A DNA stretch of 64,000 bases from an uncultured Bacteroides sp. (GTDB taxonomy: Bacteria; Bacteroidota; Bacteroidia; Bacteroidales; Bacteroidaceae): assembly GCF_963678425.1 (NCBI RefSeq), contig NZ_OY782857.1, forward strand, positions 469,001 to 533,000, written 5' to 3'. The notes below the pieces were generated by a model. That model made no database searches. It was not told the origin of the DNA and saw only the letters and a program-made list of their open reading frames with translations. This document shows, in pieces, positions 8,798 to 17,829 of this stretch. A program made the translations under genes and the position numbers. Position 1 is the first letter of the stretch. Each line of letters opens with the position of its first letter.

Positions 8798-9178
8798 TTA
8801 TTCATTAATTAGTTTACGATATGCCGGCGCATCAAGTAAAGTGTCTAACTCTGAAAGATCAGACGGTTTTACTTTTACAATCCATCCTTCACCGTACGGA
8901 TCAGAATTCACCTGTTCCGGATTATCTTCCAGAGAGGCATTGATTTCAATAATTTCACCAGATACAGGAAGAAACAAATCAGAAATAGTTTTCACAACCT
9001 CAATGGTTCCAAAAACTTCTCCTGCTGCCAAGGTATCACCTACACTTGGTACATCAACAAACACAATATCACCCAATTGGTCTTGTGCATAATCTGTAAT
9101 ACCTATATAGGCTACTTCGCCGTCCAAGCGAATCCATTCGTGTTCGCTTGTGTACTTTAAGTTATCAGGAAAATTCAT
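8798..9178 (-). CDS. gcvH: Glycine cleavage system H protein
   Basis: GcvH shuttles the aminomethyl group between the P, T and L proteins on a lipoyl-lysine. The sequence MNFPDNLKYTSEHEWIRLDG is the classic start. The lipoylation site is the Lys in GTIEVVKTISDLFLP, at about residue 64. SGEIIEINASLEDNPEQVNSD is the conserved segment that follows. The length of 126 residues matches the family. The other glycine-cleavage genes are not adjacent, as is usual in Bacteroides. Confidence 0.97.
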   Translation of the reverse strand: MNFPDNLKYTSEHEWIRLDGEVAYIGITDYAQDQLGDIVFVDVPSVGDTLAAGEVFGTIEVVKTISDLFLPVSGEIIEINASLEDNPEQVNSDPYGEGWIVKVKPSDLSELDTLLDAPAYRKLINE

Positions 9179-9203
9179 AAGTTATGTTTTTAATAGTTTA
9201 TAA

Positions 9204-9833
9204 TTAAAGATACAATATTCCAATAATTGAGCAAAGAAAGCCGACCAGAAAACCAATTAACACCTCATGTAAAGTGTGATGCCGCAATAGAACCCTGGCA
9301 GAGCCCAACATCCCTGCAAACAAGATAAAAAGACATAGCCAGAAAATAGGATTATAGTTCAGCATAAAGCTGAAAGCGATTAGTCCGCCTACTATGCCTC
9401 CCATAGCTGTCATATGTTCACTGATTTTCCATTTTAAGTTGACTAAGATACAAATAACGATAGCCATTAACGATGCAATGATAATACCTGTAAGATAGCC
9501 AGGCATACTCATTTTAAGCATCATGGCCAGACAAGCTACATAACAGAAAATTGTGAGTATATAAGGGACAAAGCGTTTTCTTCTGTCTCTAAAAGCCTTT
9601 ATACCCCAGCCATTGATTTTCCTGAACAAGAAAATGGCAAGCGTAGGCATTAAAATGGTGAAAGCATAAACAACCCCCAATACAGTTAGCCGGTACACTA
9701 AAGGCAACATGTTCAGATAAGAGAAAAGGAACAAAACCAGAAATGCCAGAAACGGTACAACAAAAGGGTTAAATATGGCGGATATGATTCTTGCTATTAT
9801 AGTAACTTTATTTTTATCTATTCCTATTCTCAT
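9204..9833 (-). CDS. PAP2-like integral membrane protein
   Basis: The protein of 209 residues has about six hydrophobic helices and a C-terminal segment SARVLLRHHTLHEVLIGFLVG, which resembles motif 3 (SRxxxxxHxxxD) of PAP2-type lipid phosphatases but with Ala for Arg context and Glu for the Asp. An earlier SEHMTAMGG corresponds to motif 2 (SGH). If active it would remove phosphate from lipid diphosphates at the inner membrane; the altered residues leave this open. It ends 25 bases before gcvH and starts 23 bases after rpoN on the same strand. Confidence 0.75.
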   Translation of the reverse strand: MRIGIDKNKVTIIARIISAIFNPFVVPFLAFLVLFLFSYLNMLPLVYRLTVLGVVYAFTILMPTLAIFLFRKINGWGIKAFRDRRKRFVPYILTIFCYVACLAMMLKMSMPGYLTGIIIASLMAIVICILVNLKWKISEHMTAMGGIVGGLIAFSFMLNYNPIFWLCLFILFAGMLGSARVLLRHHTLHEVLIGFLVGFLCSIIGILYL

Positions 9834-9856
9834 TCTTATTCTTATTTATTCATTTA

Positions 9857-11320
9857 TCATTTTCTTAACCTTGCCACGGGAATATTAAGCTGCTGCCTGT
9901 ATTTAGCAACTGTTCTACGGGCAATTGGAAAGCCTTCATTATTGAGGATTTCTGTTAACTCATCATCTGTCAAAGGCTTTTTCTTATCTTCATTGTCAAT
10001 ATGCTCCTTCAAAATCCGTCTAATCTCCCGGGAAGACATCTCTTCACCGCCTTCCGTTGTAAATCCTTCGACAAAAAAATATTTGAGTGAAAATATGCCA
10101 TAGTTTGTCTGGACATATTTACTATTAGAAACGCGGGAAATTGTTGAAATATCCAGGCCAGTACGATCAGCTACATCTTTTAAGATCATAGGTTTCAATA
10201 ATGACTCATCCCCGTCAAGGAAAAAGGGACGCTGCATATCTATAATGGCTTGCATTGTTTTGACCAGTGTATTTTGTCTTTGCTTCACTGCTTCTATAAA
10301 TCCCTGAGCCGCATCGATCTTTTGTTTCAAAAAAAGCATCGCATTTTTAGATTCCTTGGATTGGTTCGCTTTATTCTTTGTATGCTCCTCCAACATCTCC
10401 GTAAAACTACGGCTCATCCGCAATTCCGGCACATTCCGGTCATTGAGGTTCAGCGTAATTGTTCCATCATCGTATGTTTCCACAATAAAGTCGGGTACAA
10501 TCTGCTGAAGGTTTCTTCCGAGAGCTTCTCCGAGTGAACTGCCCGGACGGGGGTTCAACCGGGTTATTTCCTGAAGTGCCTCATGAAATTCTTCTTCAGA
10601 AAGATTAAGCCGTTGCATAATCTTGTCCCAATGTTTGCGGGTAAAATCTTCATAGCACTTATCTATGATATTAATCTCGGTTTGTTTTGTAGGTGAATCA
10701 TCCTTTCGTTTTATTTGTATCAGCAAACATTCCTGTAAAGTTCGGGCACCAAGTCCTGCAGGATCAAAGTCCTGTATGATATTAAGTGCTTCTTCCAGTT
10801 CGCGTTCACTGGCGTCGATGCCACCATAAATAGCTAATTCATCGGAAATGTTATAAAGACTTTTTCTCAGTAGCCCGTCATTATCAAGAGAGCCAATCAG
10901 GTATTCGGCCAGTTCTTGCTGACGCTCTGTCAGATTACGTTCACCTAACTGTTCTCTCAGGTTCTCGTAAAACGAAGTAACTTCAGAAAACGGGATATCT
11001 TCTGCACGTCCTTCCCTGGAACGGCTGCTTTCCTGAAGTTTATAGTCGGGAATATCATCTTCAGTGAGATAATCACCCAACGAATAATCATCATCAGAAT
11101 CAGTTCGGGAATCTTCCTCCAGGTTATTCTTATCTAAATTATCATCTGCAGCACCCTCTTCTCCACCTTCTTCAAGTGCAGGATTCTCCAGAATTTCGGC
11201 ATGAATCCGGTCTTCAAGCTCCAGTGCCGGCAATTCAAGCAATTTTACGACCAGAATCTGCTGCGGAGAAAGCGTCTGAGTCTGCTGTTGTGACTGTATC
11301 TGATGAGAACCTTGGACCAT
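9857..11320 (-). CDS. rpoN: RNA polymerase sigma-54 factor
   Basis: Sigma-54 directs RNA polymerase to -24/-12 promoters and needs AAA+ activators. The N-terminal glutamine-rich activator region is present (QSQQQTQTLSPQQILVVKLL), followed by an acidic stretch (residues ~50-90), the core-binding region and an HTH. The C-terminal RpoN box reads ARRTVAKYRQ near residue 470, one of the most diagnostic motifs in bacteria. The length of 487 residues is normal. No clear activator gene lies in this window. Confidence 0.97.
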   Translation of the reverse strand: MVQGSHQIQSQQQTQTLSPQQILVVKLLELPALELEDRIHAEILENPALEEGGEEGAADDNLDKNNLEEDSRTDSDDDYSLGDYLTEDDIPDYKLQESSRSREGRAEDIPFSEVTSFYENLREQLGERNLTERQQELAEYLIGSLDNDGLLRKSLYNISDELAIYGGIDASERELEEALNIIQDFDPAGLGARTLQECLLIQIKRKDDSPTKQTEINIIDKCYEDFTRKHWDKIMQRLNLSEEEFHEALQEITRLNPRPGSSLGEALGRNLQQIVPDFIVETYDDGTITLNLNDRNVPELRMSRSFTEMLEEHTKNKANQSKESKNAMLFLKQKIDAAQGFIEAVKQRQNTLVKTMQAIIDMQRPFFLDGDESLLKPMILKDVADRTGLDISTISRVSNSKYVQTNYGIFSLKYFFVEGFTTEGGEEMSSREIRRILKEHIDNEDKKKPLTDDELTEILNNEGFPIARRTVAKYRQQLNIPVARLRK

Positions 11321-11441
11321 TCTTACTTATTTAAAACCTTTAACACGCCACAAATTTAATGAATAGTTCGATATTGTGAACTATTCCGGAGTGATTTGTT
11401 TCCAGCAAAGGAACAAAAACATTCATTATTAATATAAAGAT

Positions 11442-13115
11442 TTAATACTTAAAACTACTACCTCCAAGGAACTCTCTTAAAAGAGACGTGGGCGGAATCT
11501 CTTTGTCCTGTATGGGCACAAAATATTTAATAAACTTCAATAAACGATATGCTTCCGCATATTCCTCACAGTTACGGGGAACCAGCGTTAATATAGGTTC
11601 CACAAAACGTCGCAGTACCGCAAGTTCAAACAGCAAAGCGGAATTAAACATCACATCTGCATTTTCCTGATAGGGAAAAATCCACTTATCTTCTCCGGCC
11701 CGTACGCTTGACCATCGGGAAATGGTCTCTCTGGCAGAATATCCACGGTAATTATTATCTCTGATAATTCGGCGAATCAAACGGTTATCGGTCGTTGGAA
11801 TCCAGTTATGATCATCCAAAGAAATGGTTGTCAATGCTGAAACATAAATTTTGAATTTCTTTTCTGGCGGAATCAGCGGGGTCAATTCCGGATTTAAGGC
11901 ATGAATGCCCTCTAAAATAAGAATCGTATTGGAATCGATCCTTAATTTATTGCCTTTGTACTCTTTTTTACCCAAGGCAAAATTAAAGGTAGGCACTTCA
12001 ATCTCTTCACCTTTTAGCAATGATCTCAGATTCGCATTAAAAAGCTTCAGATCGAGTGCATAAAGAGACTCGTAATCATAATTTCCTTTTTCATCCACAG
12101 GAGTCTCTTCCCTATCCACAAAATAATTATCTAGCGAAATAGAATAAGGCTTAAGCCCGTTTGTCATCAATTGAACGGAAAGGCGTTTACAGAAAGTTGT
12201 CTTTCCCGAAGAAGAAGGGCCTGAGATTAGCACCAGCCTCACCTTGCCACCGTTTTCTCCACGTTGATAAATGGTATCGGCAATCCGGGCAATTTTTTTC
12301 TCTTGAAGGGCTTCTGCCACATTAATGATATCAGTAGCATGTCCTTCATTGCACGCCACATTGAAATCGCCCACATTATTCATGTCCATAATATCATTCC
12401 ATCTCAGATATTCCTTGAAAACATCAAGCATTTTTTCCTGCTTCACCACTTCCTCGAGAACATTCGGATTCTCCCTGCTTGGAATGCGAAGAAGCAGTCC
12501 GTTGTAGTAATTTACCACATCAAATAATTTAATGTCGCCAGTCTTGGGAAGCAGACTTCCATAGTAATAATCAATATATTCCCCCAGAGTATAATAATAG
12601 GTATAAATCGATTCTGAGGTTTCCAGCAATTTGACTTTATCCATCATATTGCGCTCAGTAAACAACTTGACAGCTTCTGAGATATGGCACTCAATCCGGT
12701 GAAAGGAAATATTATCTTCAATTATCTCCTGCATTCTCTTTTTAATTCGAGCCACATCATCCGGCGTAACAGGACGTCCAAGGAGAAGATTACAAAAATA
12801 CCCTTTTGAGACAGGATGTTCCAAAAGAATTTTTCCATTCGGAAAAGTTTCATCAACGGCCTTGCATAGAACAAAACACAGTGAACGGACATACGTCCGC
12901 ATGCCCGAAAGGTCTCTGTAATCAAGGAACTCCACATCTTTGTTATTGTAGACACGGAAGTTTAACCCTTCCGACCGGTTATTCACTCTGGCACTAAGAA
13001 CCGGATATTGAAAATCAAGGTCAAATCCTTTGAATATCTGCAAAAGAGAACTTCCTATAGGAAAATCTTTACTAATATCATTATTCTGACAATATATTCT
13101 AATTGTTTCTCTCAT
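11442..13115 (-). CDS. Uridine-kinase-like nucleoside kinase with ThrRS-like N-terminal region
   Basis: The N-terminal ~240 residues resemble the TGS and second additional domains of threonyl-tRNA synthetase (YPVLSARVNNRSEGLNFRVYN and a later HPVSKGYF). A phosphoribulokinase/uridine kinase domain follows, with Walker A GPSSSGKTTFCKRL near residue 300, YSISLDNYFVDRE and FNFALGKKEYKG. It probably phosphorylates a nucleoside, but the true substrate is not fixed for this fusion family. The length of 557 residues is typical of such fusions in Bacteroidetes and Firmicutes. It stands upstream of rpoN on the same strand with a 121-base gap. Confidence 0.85.
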   Translation of the reverse strand: MRETIRIYCQNNDISKDFPIGSSLLQIFKGFDLDFQYPVLSARVNNRSEGLNFRVYNNKDVEFLDYRDLSGMRTYVRSLCFVLCKAVDETFPNGKILLEHPVSKGYFCNLLLGRPVTPDDVARIKKRMQEIIEDNISFHRIECHISEAVKLFTERNMMDKVKLLETSESIYTYYYTLGEYIDYYYGSLLPKTGDIKLFDVVNYYNGLLLRIPSRENPNVLEEVVKQEKMLDVFKEYLRWNDIMDMNNVGDFNVACNEGHATDIINVAEALQEKKIARIADTIYQRGENGGKVRLVLISGPSSSGKTTFCKRLSVQLMTNGLKPYSISLDNYFVDREETPVDEKGNYDYESLYALDLKLFNANLRSLLKGEEIEVPTFNFALGKKEYKGNKLRIDSNTILILEGIHALNPELTPLIPPEKKFKIYVSALTTISLDDHNWIPTTDNRLIRRIIRDNNYRGYSARETISRWSSVRAGEDKWIFPYQENADVMFNSALLFELAVLRRFVEPILTLVPRNCEEYAEAYRLLKFIKYFVPIQDKEIPPTSLLREFLGGSSFKY

Positions 13116-13227
13116 ACGATTCTTTTTAGAATGCCTAATATATTACTTAATTGCATATAAGGCATTTATTTATATTTTTTTATGCTCACCGATCAACTAT
13201 TCTGAAATAAAAAGAGAGAAGTAGAGA

Positions 13228-13941
13228 TTAAACGTCAGTTCTCCCTGTCAACAATTTTGTTAGCTCAGCCATCCCTTCAGATGCCACCTTACGGATTACG
13301 TGAATCTGATGACGATTACTATTTACTGATACTTCATTAGGATCAATAAGATATACAGGTATATCGGCAGATACATAATTGAGCAGCCCAGCCGCTGGGT
13401 ATACATTCATCGAGGTTCCTATAATTAAGAAAATATCGGCCTGTTCAGTGTATTGAATCGCTTCTTCTATTTTAGGAACAGCTTCGCCATACCAAACAAT
13501 GTAAGGACGATACTGTGATCCATCCGAAGCTAAATCTCCTATTTTTACCTCATACTCTTCAGGAGATAGTTCTTTCACATATCTTTGATCATAAGGTGAA
13601 TAAGAAGAACAAACCTTGGTTAACTCACCATGAAGATGGATTACCTTTGAACTTCCTGCGCGTTCGTGAAGATCATCAATATTCTGGGTAACCACTGTCA
13701 CATTGAACTCTTTTTCAAGCTCCGCAACAAGTTTATGCCCCTTATTAGGTTCAGATGTAAACAATTGTCGGCGCATATCATTATAAAAGTTTATGACTAG
13801 TTCTGGATTGTCAGCATATCCCTCGGGAGTGGCAACTTGTTCAATAGGATACTTACCCCACAAGCCTCCGGCACCCCTAAATGTACTTCCACCACTTTCT
13901 ACACTCATGCCTGCACCAGATAAAACGACCAGTTTTTTCAT
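13228..13941 (-). CDS. Sirtuin-type NAD-dependent protein deacylase, zinc site absent
   Basis: Sirtuins remove acyl groups from lysines using NAD+. The Rossmann and catalytic motifs are intact: GAGMSVESGGSTFRG, TQNIDDLHERAG and the catalytic His in IHLHGEL. The usual four zinc-binding Cys are missing; the protein has a single Cys (TKVCSS), and the second Cys pair is replaced by SDGSQYRP. At the helix that reads FYNARRRQL in E. coli CobB this protein reads FYNDMRRQL, so the Arg used to read succinyl groups aligns with Met. The overall fold and NAD site argue for activity with a changed acyl preference. Confidence 0.9.
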   Translation of the reverse strand: MKKLVVLSGAGMSVESGGSTFRGAGGLWGKYPIEQVATPEGYADNPELVINFYNDMRRQLFTSEPNKGHKLVAELEKEFNVTVVTQNIDDLHERAGSSKVIHLHGELTKVCSSYSPYDQRYVKELSPEEYEVKIGDLASDGSQYRPYIVWYGEAVPKIEEAIQYTEQADIFLIIGTSMNVYPAAGLLNYVSADIPVYLIDPNEVSVNSNRHQIHVIRKVASEGMAELTKLLTGRTDV

Positions 13942-14023
13942 AAAAGTTTCCTCCTGATTTAAACGTTATTACAAAAATAAGAAAAATTAAAGCATAAAAG
14001 AAGTTTCATTCAAATAAAACTCT

Positions 14024-14031
14024 TACTTTTG
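14024..14031 (+). promoter_or_regulatory. Promoter -7 box for the FKBP operon
   Basis: TACTTTTG at 14024-14031 matches TAnnTTTG and lies 73 bases before the first FKBP start. A TTTC at 14004 is a weak -33 match at short spacing. Confidence 0.5.
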
Positions 14032-14104
14032 TGTGCTTTTAGTAAGCTACTGATTCTTAGTTTGCTTAAAACAAAGGCAATATGATAACACTTAAAATTT
14101 AAGA

Positions 14105-14689
14105 ATGGATAAATTTAGTTATGCTATCGGCTTAGGTATAGGCCAGAATCTTTTGAGCATGGGCGCTCAGAATATTAATGTAGATGATTTTGCAAATGCA
14201 ATCAAATCAGTTCTGAATGGAGAAGAACCGGCAATAAGCCATACTGATGCACGAGAAATTGTGAACAAGTATTTTGCAGAACTAGAAGCAAAAATGAGTG
14301 CTTCCAATATAGAGACAGGAGCAACATTTCTTGAAGAAAACAAAAAGAAAGAGACTGTTGTCACATTACCCAGCGGATTACAATATGAAGTTATTACCGA
14401 AGGTAAAGGAAAAAAAGCCAAAGCAACTGATCAGGTGAAATGTCATTATGAAGGTACATTAATTGATGGCACCCTGTTTGACAGTTCTGTAAAAAGAGGT
14501 GAACCGGCTGTCTTTGGCGTTAATCAAGTTATACCAGGATGGGTAGAAGCACTTCAACTAATGCCCGAAGGCTCCAAATGGAGACTTTATATTCCTTCCG
14601 ACCTAGCTTACGGAGCACGTGGAGCAGGCGAAATGATCCCTCCTCACAGCACCTTAATATTCGACGTAGAATTAATTCAAGTATTATAA
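14105..14689 (+). CDS. FKBP-type peptidyl-prolyl isomerase
   Basis: FKBP isomerases catalyse cis-trans isomerisation of prolyl bonds. Residues 1-90 form the helical FKBP-N dimerisation region (MDKFSYAIGLGIGQNLLSMG). The C-terminal FKBP domain spans about 105-194 with VKCHYEGTLIDGTLFDSSVK, VIPGWVEALQLMPEGSKW and AYGARGAGEMIPPHSTLIFD. No signal peptide is visible, so it is probably cytoplasmic, unlike the next gene. It lies 17 bases upstream of its paralogue, and both likely share the promoter at 14024. Confidence 0.94.
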   Translation: MDKFSYAIGLGIGQNLLSMGAQNINVDDFANAIKSVLNGEEPAISHTDAREIVNKYFAELEAKMSASNIETGATFLEENKKKETVVTLPSGLQYEVITEGKGKKAKATDQVKCHYEGTLIDGTLFDSSVKRGEPAVFGVNQVIPGWVEALQLMPEGSKWRLYIPSDLAYGARGAGEMIPPHSTLIFDVELIQVL

Positions 14690-14706
14690 TAAACATTTAA
14701 AAGGAA

Positions 14707-15573
14707 ATGAAAAAAGTTAGTATTTTTATGGCTATTGCTGCAGCTGCAACTCTTGCTTCCTGTACAGGAAAAGGCCCAAAAGCAAATCTTAAGACAGACA
14801 TCGACTCTTTGTCTTATTCTATTGGTATGAGCCAGACTCAAGGACTAAAAGACTATTTAGTACAAAGAGTTCAGATGGACACAACCTATATGGATGAGTT
14901 TATCAAAGGATTAAATGATGGAGTTAAAGAAACCAGTAAGAAAAAAGATGCTTATTTCGCAGGTCTTCAAATTGGTAATCAGATCAAGAGCCAAATGATT
15001 AAGGGTGTCAACAAAGAATTGTTTGGTGCAGATTCAACCAAAACAATCAGCGTAGACAACTTCATGGCTGGTTTTATTGCCGGAACTTTAAATAAAGGCC
15101 AAAAAATGACCATGCAGCAGGCTCAGGAATACACTCAAAAAAATATGGAGGCTATCAAGGGTAAATCTATGGAAAAAGCTTACGGAGCTAATAAAAAAGC
15201 TGGTGAAGCTTTCTTAGCTTCCAACAAAGCAAAAGCCGGAGTAGTAACTACACCAAGCGGACTTCAATATAAAATTGTAAAAGCTGGTAACGGCCCTATC
15301 CCTTCTGATACTTCTAAAGTAAAAGTAAACTACAGAGGTACTTTGATCGATGGAACAGAATTCGACAGTTCTTTCAAACGTAAAGAACCTGCAACATTTG
15401 TTGCCAACCAAGTAATCAAAGGATGGACAGAAGCATTGAAATTAATGCCTGTTGGTTCAAAATGGACTATCTATGTTCCTCAGCAATTAGCTTATGGTTC
15501 AAAAGAAGCAGGTCAGATTAAACCTTTCTCCACATTGGTTTTTGAGGTTGAATTACTTGAAATCGTGAAGTAA
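14707..15573 (+). CDS. FKBP-type peptidyl-prolyl isomerase lipoprotein (Mip/FkpA-like)
   Basis: An N-terminal signal with lipobox LASC (Cys near residue 19) indicates a lipid-anchored periplasmic or outer-membrane isomerase. Helical FKBP-N segments run from about residue 30 to 180 (SYSIGMSQTQGLKDYLVQR). The FKBP domain follows: VKVNYRGTLIDGTEFDSSFK, VIKGWTEALKLMPVGSKW and LAYGSKEAGQIKPFSTLVFE. It is the envelope partner of the cytoplasmic FKBP just upstream and probably helps fold secreted proteins. An intrinsic terminator follows at 15601. Confidence 0.94.
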   Translation: MKKVSIFMAIAAAATLASCTGKGPKANLKTDIDSLSYSIGMSQTQGLKDYLVQRVQMDTTYMDEFIKGLNDGVKETSKKKDAYFAGLQIGNQIKSQMIKGVNKELFGADSTKTISVDNFMAGFIAGTLNKGQKMTMQQAQEYTQKNMEAIKGKSMEKAYGANKKAGEAFLASNKAKAGVVTTPSGLQYKIVKAGNGPIPSDTSKVKVNYRGTLIDGTEFDSSFKRKEPATFVANQVIKGWTEALKLMPVGSKWTIYVPQQLAYGSKEAGQIKPFSTLVFEVELLEIVK

Positions 15574-15600
15574 GAAGCAAATTAGATAAGTGATAAAGTT

Positions 15601-15633
15601 AAAAGGGATGTTCGGTCAGAACATCCCTTTTTC
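15601..15633 (+). terminator. Intrinsic terminator after the FKBP pair
   Basis: AAAAGGGATGTTC at 15601-15613 pairs perfectly with GAACATCCCTTTT at 15619-15631 over a five-base loop and ends in a T-run. Confidence 0.9.
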
Positions 15634-15717
15634 TATTATATACCGCAAAAAATAGATAATTAGAAACAAAGAAATGATTTATTTTGGATAAATGATAGGC
15701 AAATTAAAATATTTCTC

Positions 15718-15725
15718 TATATTTG
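15718..15725 (+). promoter_or_regulatory. Promoter -7 box for the Lrp/AsnC gene
   Basis: TATATTTG matches TAnnTTTG and lies 43 bases before the start of the regulator gene. No convincing -33 element is at the right spacing. Confidence 0.5.
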
Positions 15726-15768
15726 CTTACTATTTGATACAAAAAAAAAAGAACTTATAATCATTTAT

Positions 15769-16233
15769 ATGGAAAAGATAGACAATCTTGACAGACAGAT
15801 TCTGGAGATAATCTCACAGAATGCCCGTATTCCTTTTAAAGATGTCGCTGCAGAATGCGGCGTTTCTCGTGCAGCCATTCATCAACGTGTACAACGACTA
15901 ATAGATCTGGGTGTAATTATCGGCTCAGGATACCATGTTAATGCTAAAAGTTTAGGCTACAGGACTTGCACTTACGTAGGAATTAAGTTAGAAAAAGGAT
16001 CTATGTACAAGAATGTAGTAGCTCAATTAGAAAAGATTCCCGAAGTTGTAGAATGTCATTTCACTACAGGCCCTTACACTATGCTTACCAAAGTATATGC
16101 ATGCGACAACGAGCACTTAATGGAACTCTTAAATTCTAAAATGCAGGAAATTCCAGGTGTTACAGCTACTGAGACATTAATTTCTCTGGAACAAAGCATA
16201 AAAAAAGAAATCCCAATCAGATTAGAAAAATAA
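15769..16233 (+). CDS. Lrp/AsnC family transcriptional regulator
   Basis: The N-terminal winged HTH reads NLDRQILEIISQNARIPFKDVA and CGVSRAAIHQRVQRLIDLGVI. The C-terminal RAM domain (about residues 70-150) contains the TGPYTMLTKVYACDNEHLMELL segment typical of amino-acid-sensing Lrp proteins. Such regulators bind DNA as octamers and respond to amino acids. The length of 154 residues is standard. Target genes cannot be read from the sequence; the DUF4491 gene starts 7 bases after its stop and is probably cotranscribed. Confidence 0.93.
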   Translation: MEKIDNLDRQILEIISQNARIPFKDVAAECGVSRAAIHQRVQRLIDLGVIIGSGYHVNAKSLGYRTCTYVGIKLEKGSMYKNVVAQLEKIPEVVECHFTTGPYTMLTKVYACDNEHLMELLNSKMQEIPGVTATETLISLEQSIKKEIPIRLEK

Positions 16234-16240
16234 CTATCAG

Positions 16241-16555
16241 ATGACTGAATTTCTGGATTCTTACCATTTAACAGGACTGATTATTGGTATTTGCACCTTT
16301 CTCATTATAGGTCTCTTTCATCCTATTGTGATTAAAGCGGAATATTATTGGGGAACAAAATGTTGGTGGATCTTCCTTTTATTAGGAATAGCAGGCGTTA
16401 TTGCTTCATTCTCTACAGAAGATATATTCATTTCTTCTTTATTAGGGGTATTTGCTTTTTCATCCTTCTGGACTATCAAAGAAGTTTTTGAGCAGGAAGA
16501 AAGGGTAAAGAAGGGATGGTTTCCGAAAAATCCAAAACGAACATATAAATTTTAA
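16241..16555 (+). CDS. DUF4491 family small membrane protein
   Basis: The protein of 104 residues has three hydrophobic helices (LTGLIIGICTFLIIGLFHP, WWIFLLLGIAGVIASF and ISSLLGVFAFSSFWTI) and a basic C-terminal tail ending WFPKNPKRTYKF. This layout, with HPIVIKAEYYWG after the first helix, is that of DUF4491, whose function is unknown. It follows the Lrp/AsnC regulator by 7 bases. A terminator hairpin starts just after the stop. Confidence 0.85.
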   Translation: MTEFLDSYHLTGLIIGICTFLIIGLFHPIVIKAEYYWGTKCWWIFLLLGIAGVIASFSTEDIFISSLLGVFAFSSFWTIKEVFEQEERVKKGWFPKNPKRTYKF

Positions 16556-16556
16556 T

Positions 16557-16590
16557 AAGGGTGCCTTAAAGGCATCCTTTCTTTTTTCCT
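16557..16590 (+). terminator. Terminator after DUF4491
   Basis: AAGGGTGCC and GGCATCCTT pair around a short TTAAA loop with one G-T wobble, followed by CTTTCTTTTTT. It fits an intrinsic terminator for the plus-strand genes. Confidence 0.75.
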
Positions 16591-16764
16591 AAAATATAAC
16601 AAAGGACCAGTTCCTTGCCCTGCAAAAGCTACAAACGCTACTATCCGAACACCGATAAGAATGTAAATAACCAGAAATGGCAGGTAAGGCATATATGTAT
16701 CTGCTGTTTTTCTGACTGTTGCCCCAATGCCACCTTCAAGCCCATTGAATTATTTCTATTCCTG

Positions 16765-17826
16765 TTAAATATATTCTTCACAAGTTTGTTCTCTTTTTAA
16801 TGCCCTTAAAGCATTAAATGCCAATGCTTCCATTTCATCCTCTCCAGGAAAAATGTTAATGGGTGCAAGAAAACTTATATATTCATTTAGCTTATTTACA
16901 CAATAACTACTGTAGGCAATTCCACCGGTCAGCACAATAGAATCGACCTTTCCGCATAAAGCAGCACACATGGCACCAATCTCTTTGGCAATATTATAAA
17001 TCATGGCTTTAAGAATCAACTCAGCTTTTTTATCTCCTTCTTCAATTCTTTTGATTACAACCTGCACATCTGTAGTTCCCAGATAAGCTACCAATCCACC
17101 TTTTCCCCTGATCATCTTAACAATTTCATCCTCGGTATACTTGCCGCTAAAACAAAGCTCAACCAGTTGTCGGGCAGGAAGAGTACCTGCACGCTCGGGA
17201 GAAAAAGATCCGCTGCCATCCAGTGCGTTATTTACATCTATAACCTTACCCTGCCTGTGAGCAGCCACTGATATTCCTCCACCCAAATGTGCAACGACAA
17301 GGTTCAGTTCCTCATACTTTTTATTAATGCTTCTGGCATATTTATGGGCAATGGCTTTATGATTGAGCGCATGAAAAACAGACAGCCGGGGAAGCAGAGG
17401 GGATCCTGATATACGAGCCACATCTTCCAGTTCATCTACCACCACAGGATCGGCAATATAAGCCTTACATCCGGGAATGAGCAAAGAAATCTCTTCGGCC
17501 AGCAATCCGCCAAGGTTGCATGCATGTTGCATGAGAGCATTCCGAAGATCACTCTTCATCAGCTCATTCACTTCATAAACTCCGCTTGAGATTGGTTTTA
17601 ATAATCCACCGCGACCTACGATTGCAGCAAATCCATAAAATAGATCTTCTTTCTTGAGCTCATCAATAATCAGATCTCTCCGATAATCATACTGTGAAAG
17701 AATCGTAGAAAAAGATGAAAGATCGTCCGGAGAATGATAGAATGTTTTCACAAACAGACGATTTTCATTCTCATACACTGCTATCTTTGTGGTAGTGGAA
17801 CCAGGGTTTATTACTAGAATTCTCAT
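16765..17826 (-). CDS. buk: Butyrate kinase
   Basis: Butyrate kinase makes ATP and butyrate from butyryl phosphate and ADP. The acetokinase-family signature MRILVINPGSTTTKIAVYEN begins the protein. VVAHLGGGISVAAHRQGKVIDVNNALDGSGSFSPERAGTLP is shared with Buk rather than AckA. The length of 353 residues also fits Buk (AckA is nearer 400). The gene lies 3 bases downstream of ptb, so both form the terminal pair for butyrate or branched-chain acid production. Isobutyrate or isovalerate may be substrates too. Confidence 0.94.
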   Translation of the reverse strand: MRILVINPGSTTTKIAVYENENRLFVKTFYHSPDDLSSFSTILSQYDYRRDLIIDELKKEDLFYGFAAIVGRGGLLKPISSGVYEVNELMKSDLRNALMQHACNLGGLLAEEISLLIPGCKAYIADPVVVDELEDVARISGSPLLPRLSVFHALNHKAIAHKYARSINKKYEELNLVVAHLGGGISVAAHRQGKVIDVNNALDGSGSFSPERAGTLPARQLVELCFSGKYTEDEIVKMIRGKGGLVAYLGTTDVQVVIKRIEEGDKKAELILKAMIYNIAKEIGAMCAALCGKVDSIVLTGGIAYSSYCVNKLNEYISFLAPINIFPGEDEMEALAFNALRALKREQTCEEYI

Positions 17827-17829
17827 ACA

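Noticed and set aside
8526..9092. 188-codon plus-strand frame opposite purE and gcvH
   Set aside because: Antisense shadow of two strong genes; no motif and Ser/Thr-rich translation.
16552..16692. 46-codon minus-strand frame (MPYLPFLVIYILIGVRIVAF...) after DUF4491
   Set aside because: It overlaps the terminator hairpin and the DUF4491 stop and has no promoter. The hydrophobic reading is open upstream too, so it may be a relic of a small membrane protein, but support is too thin.
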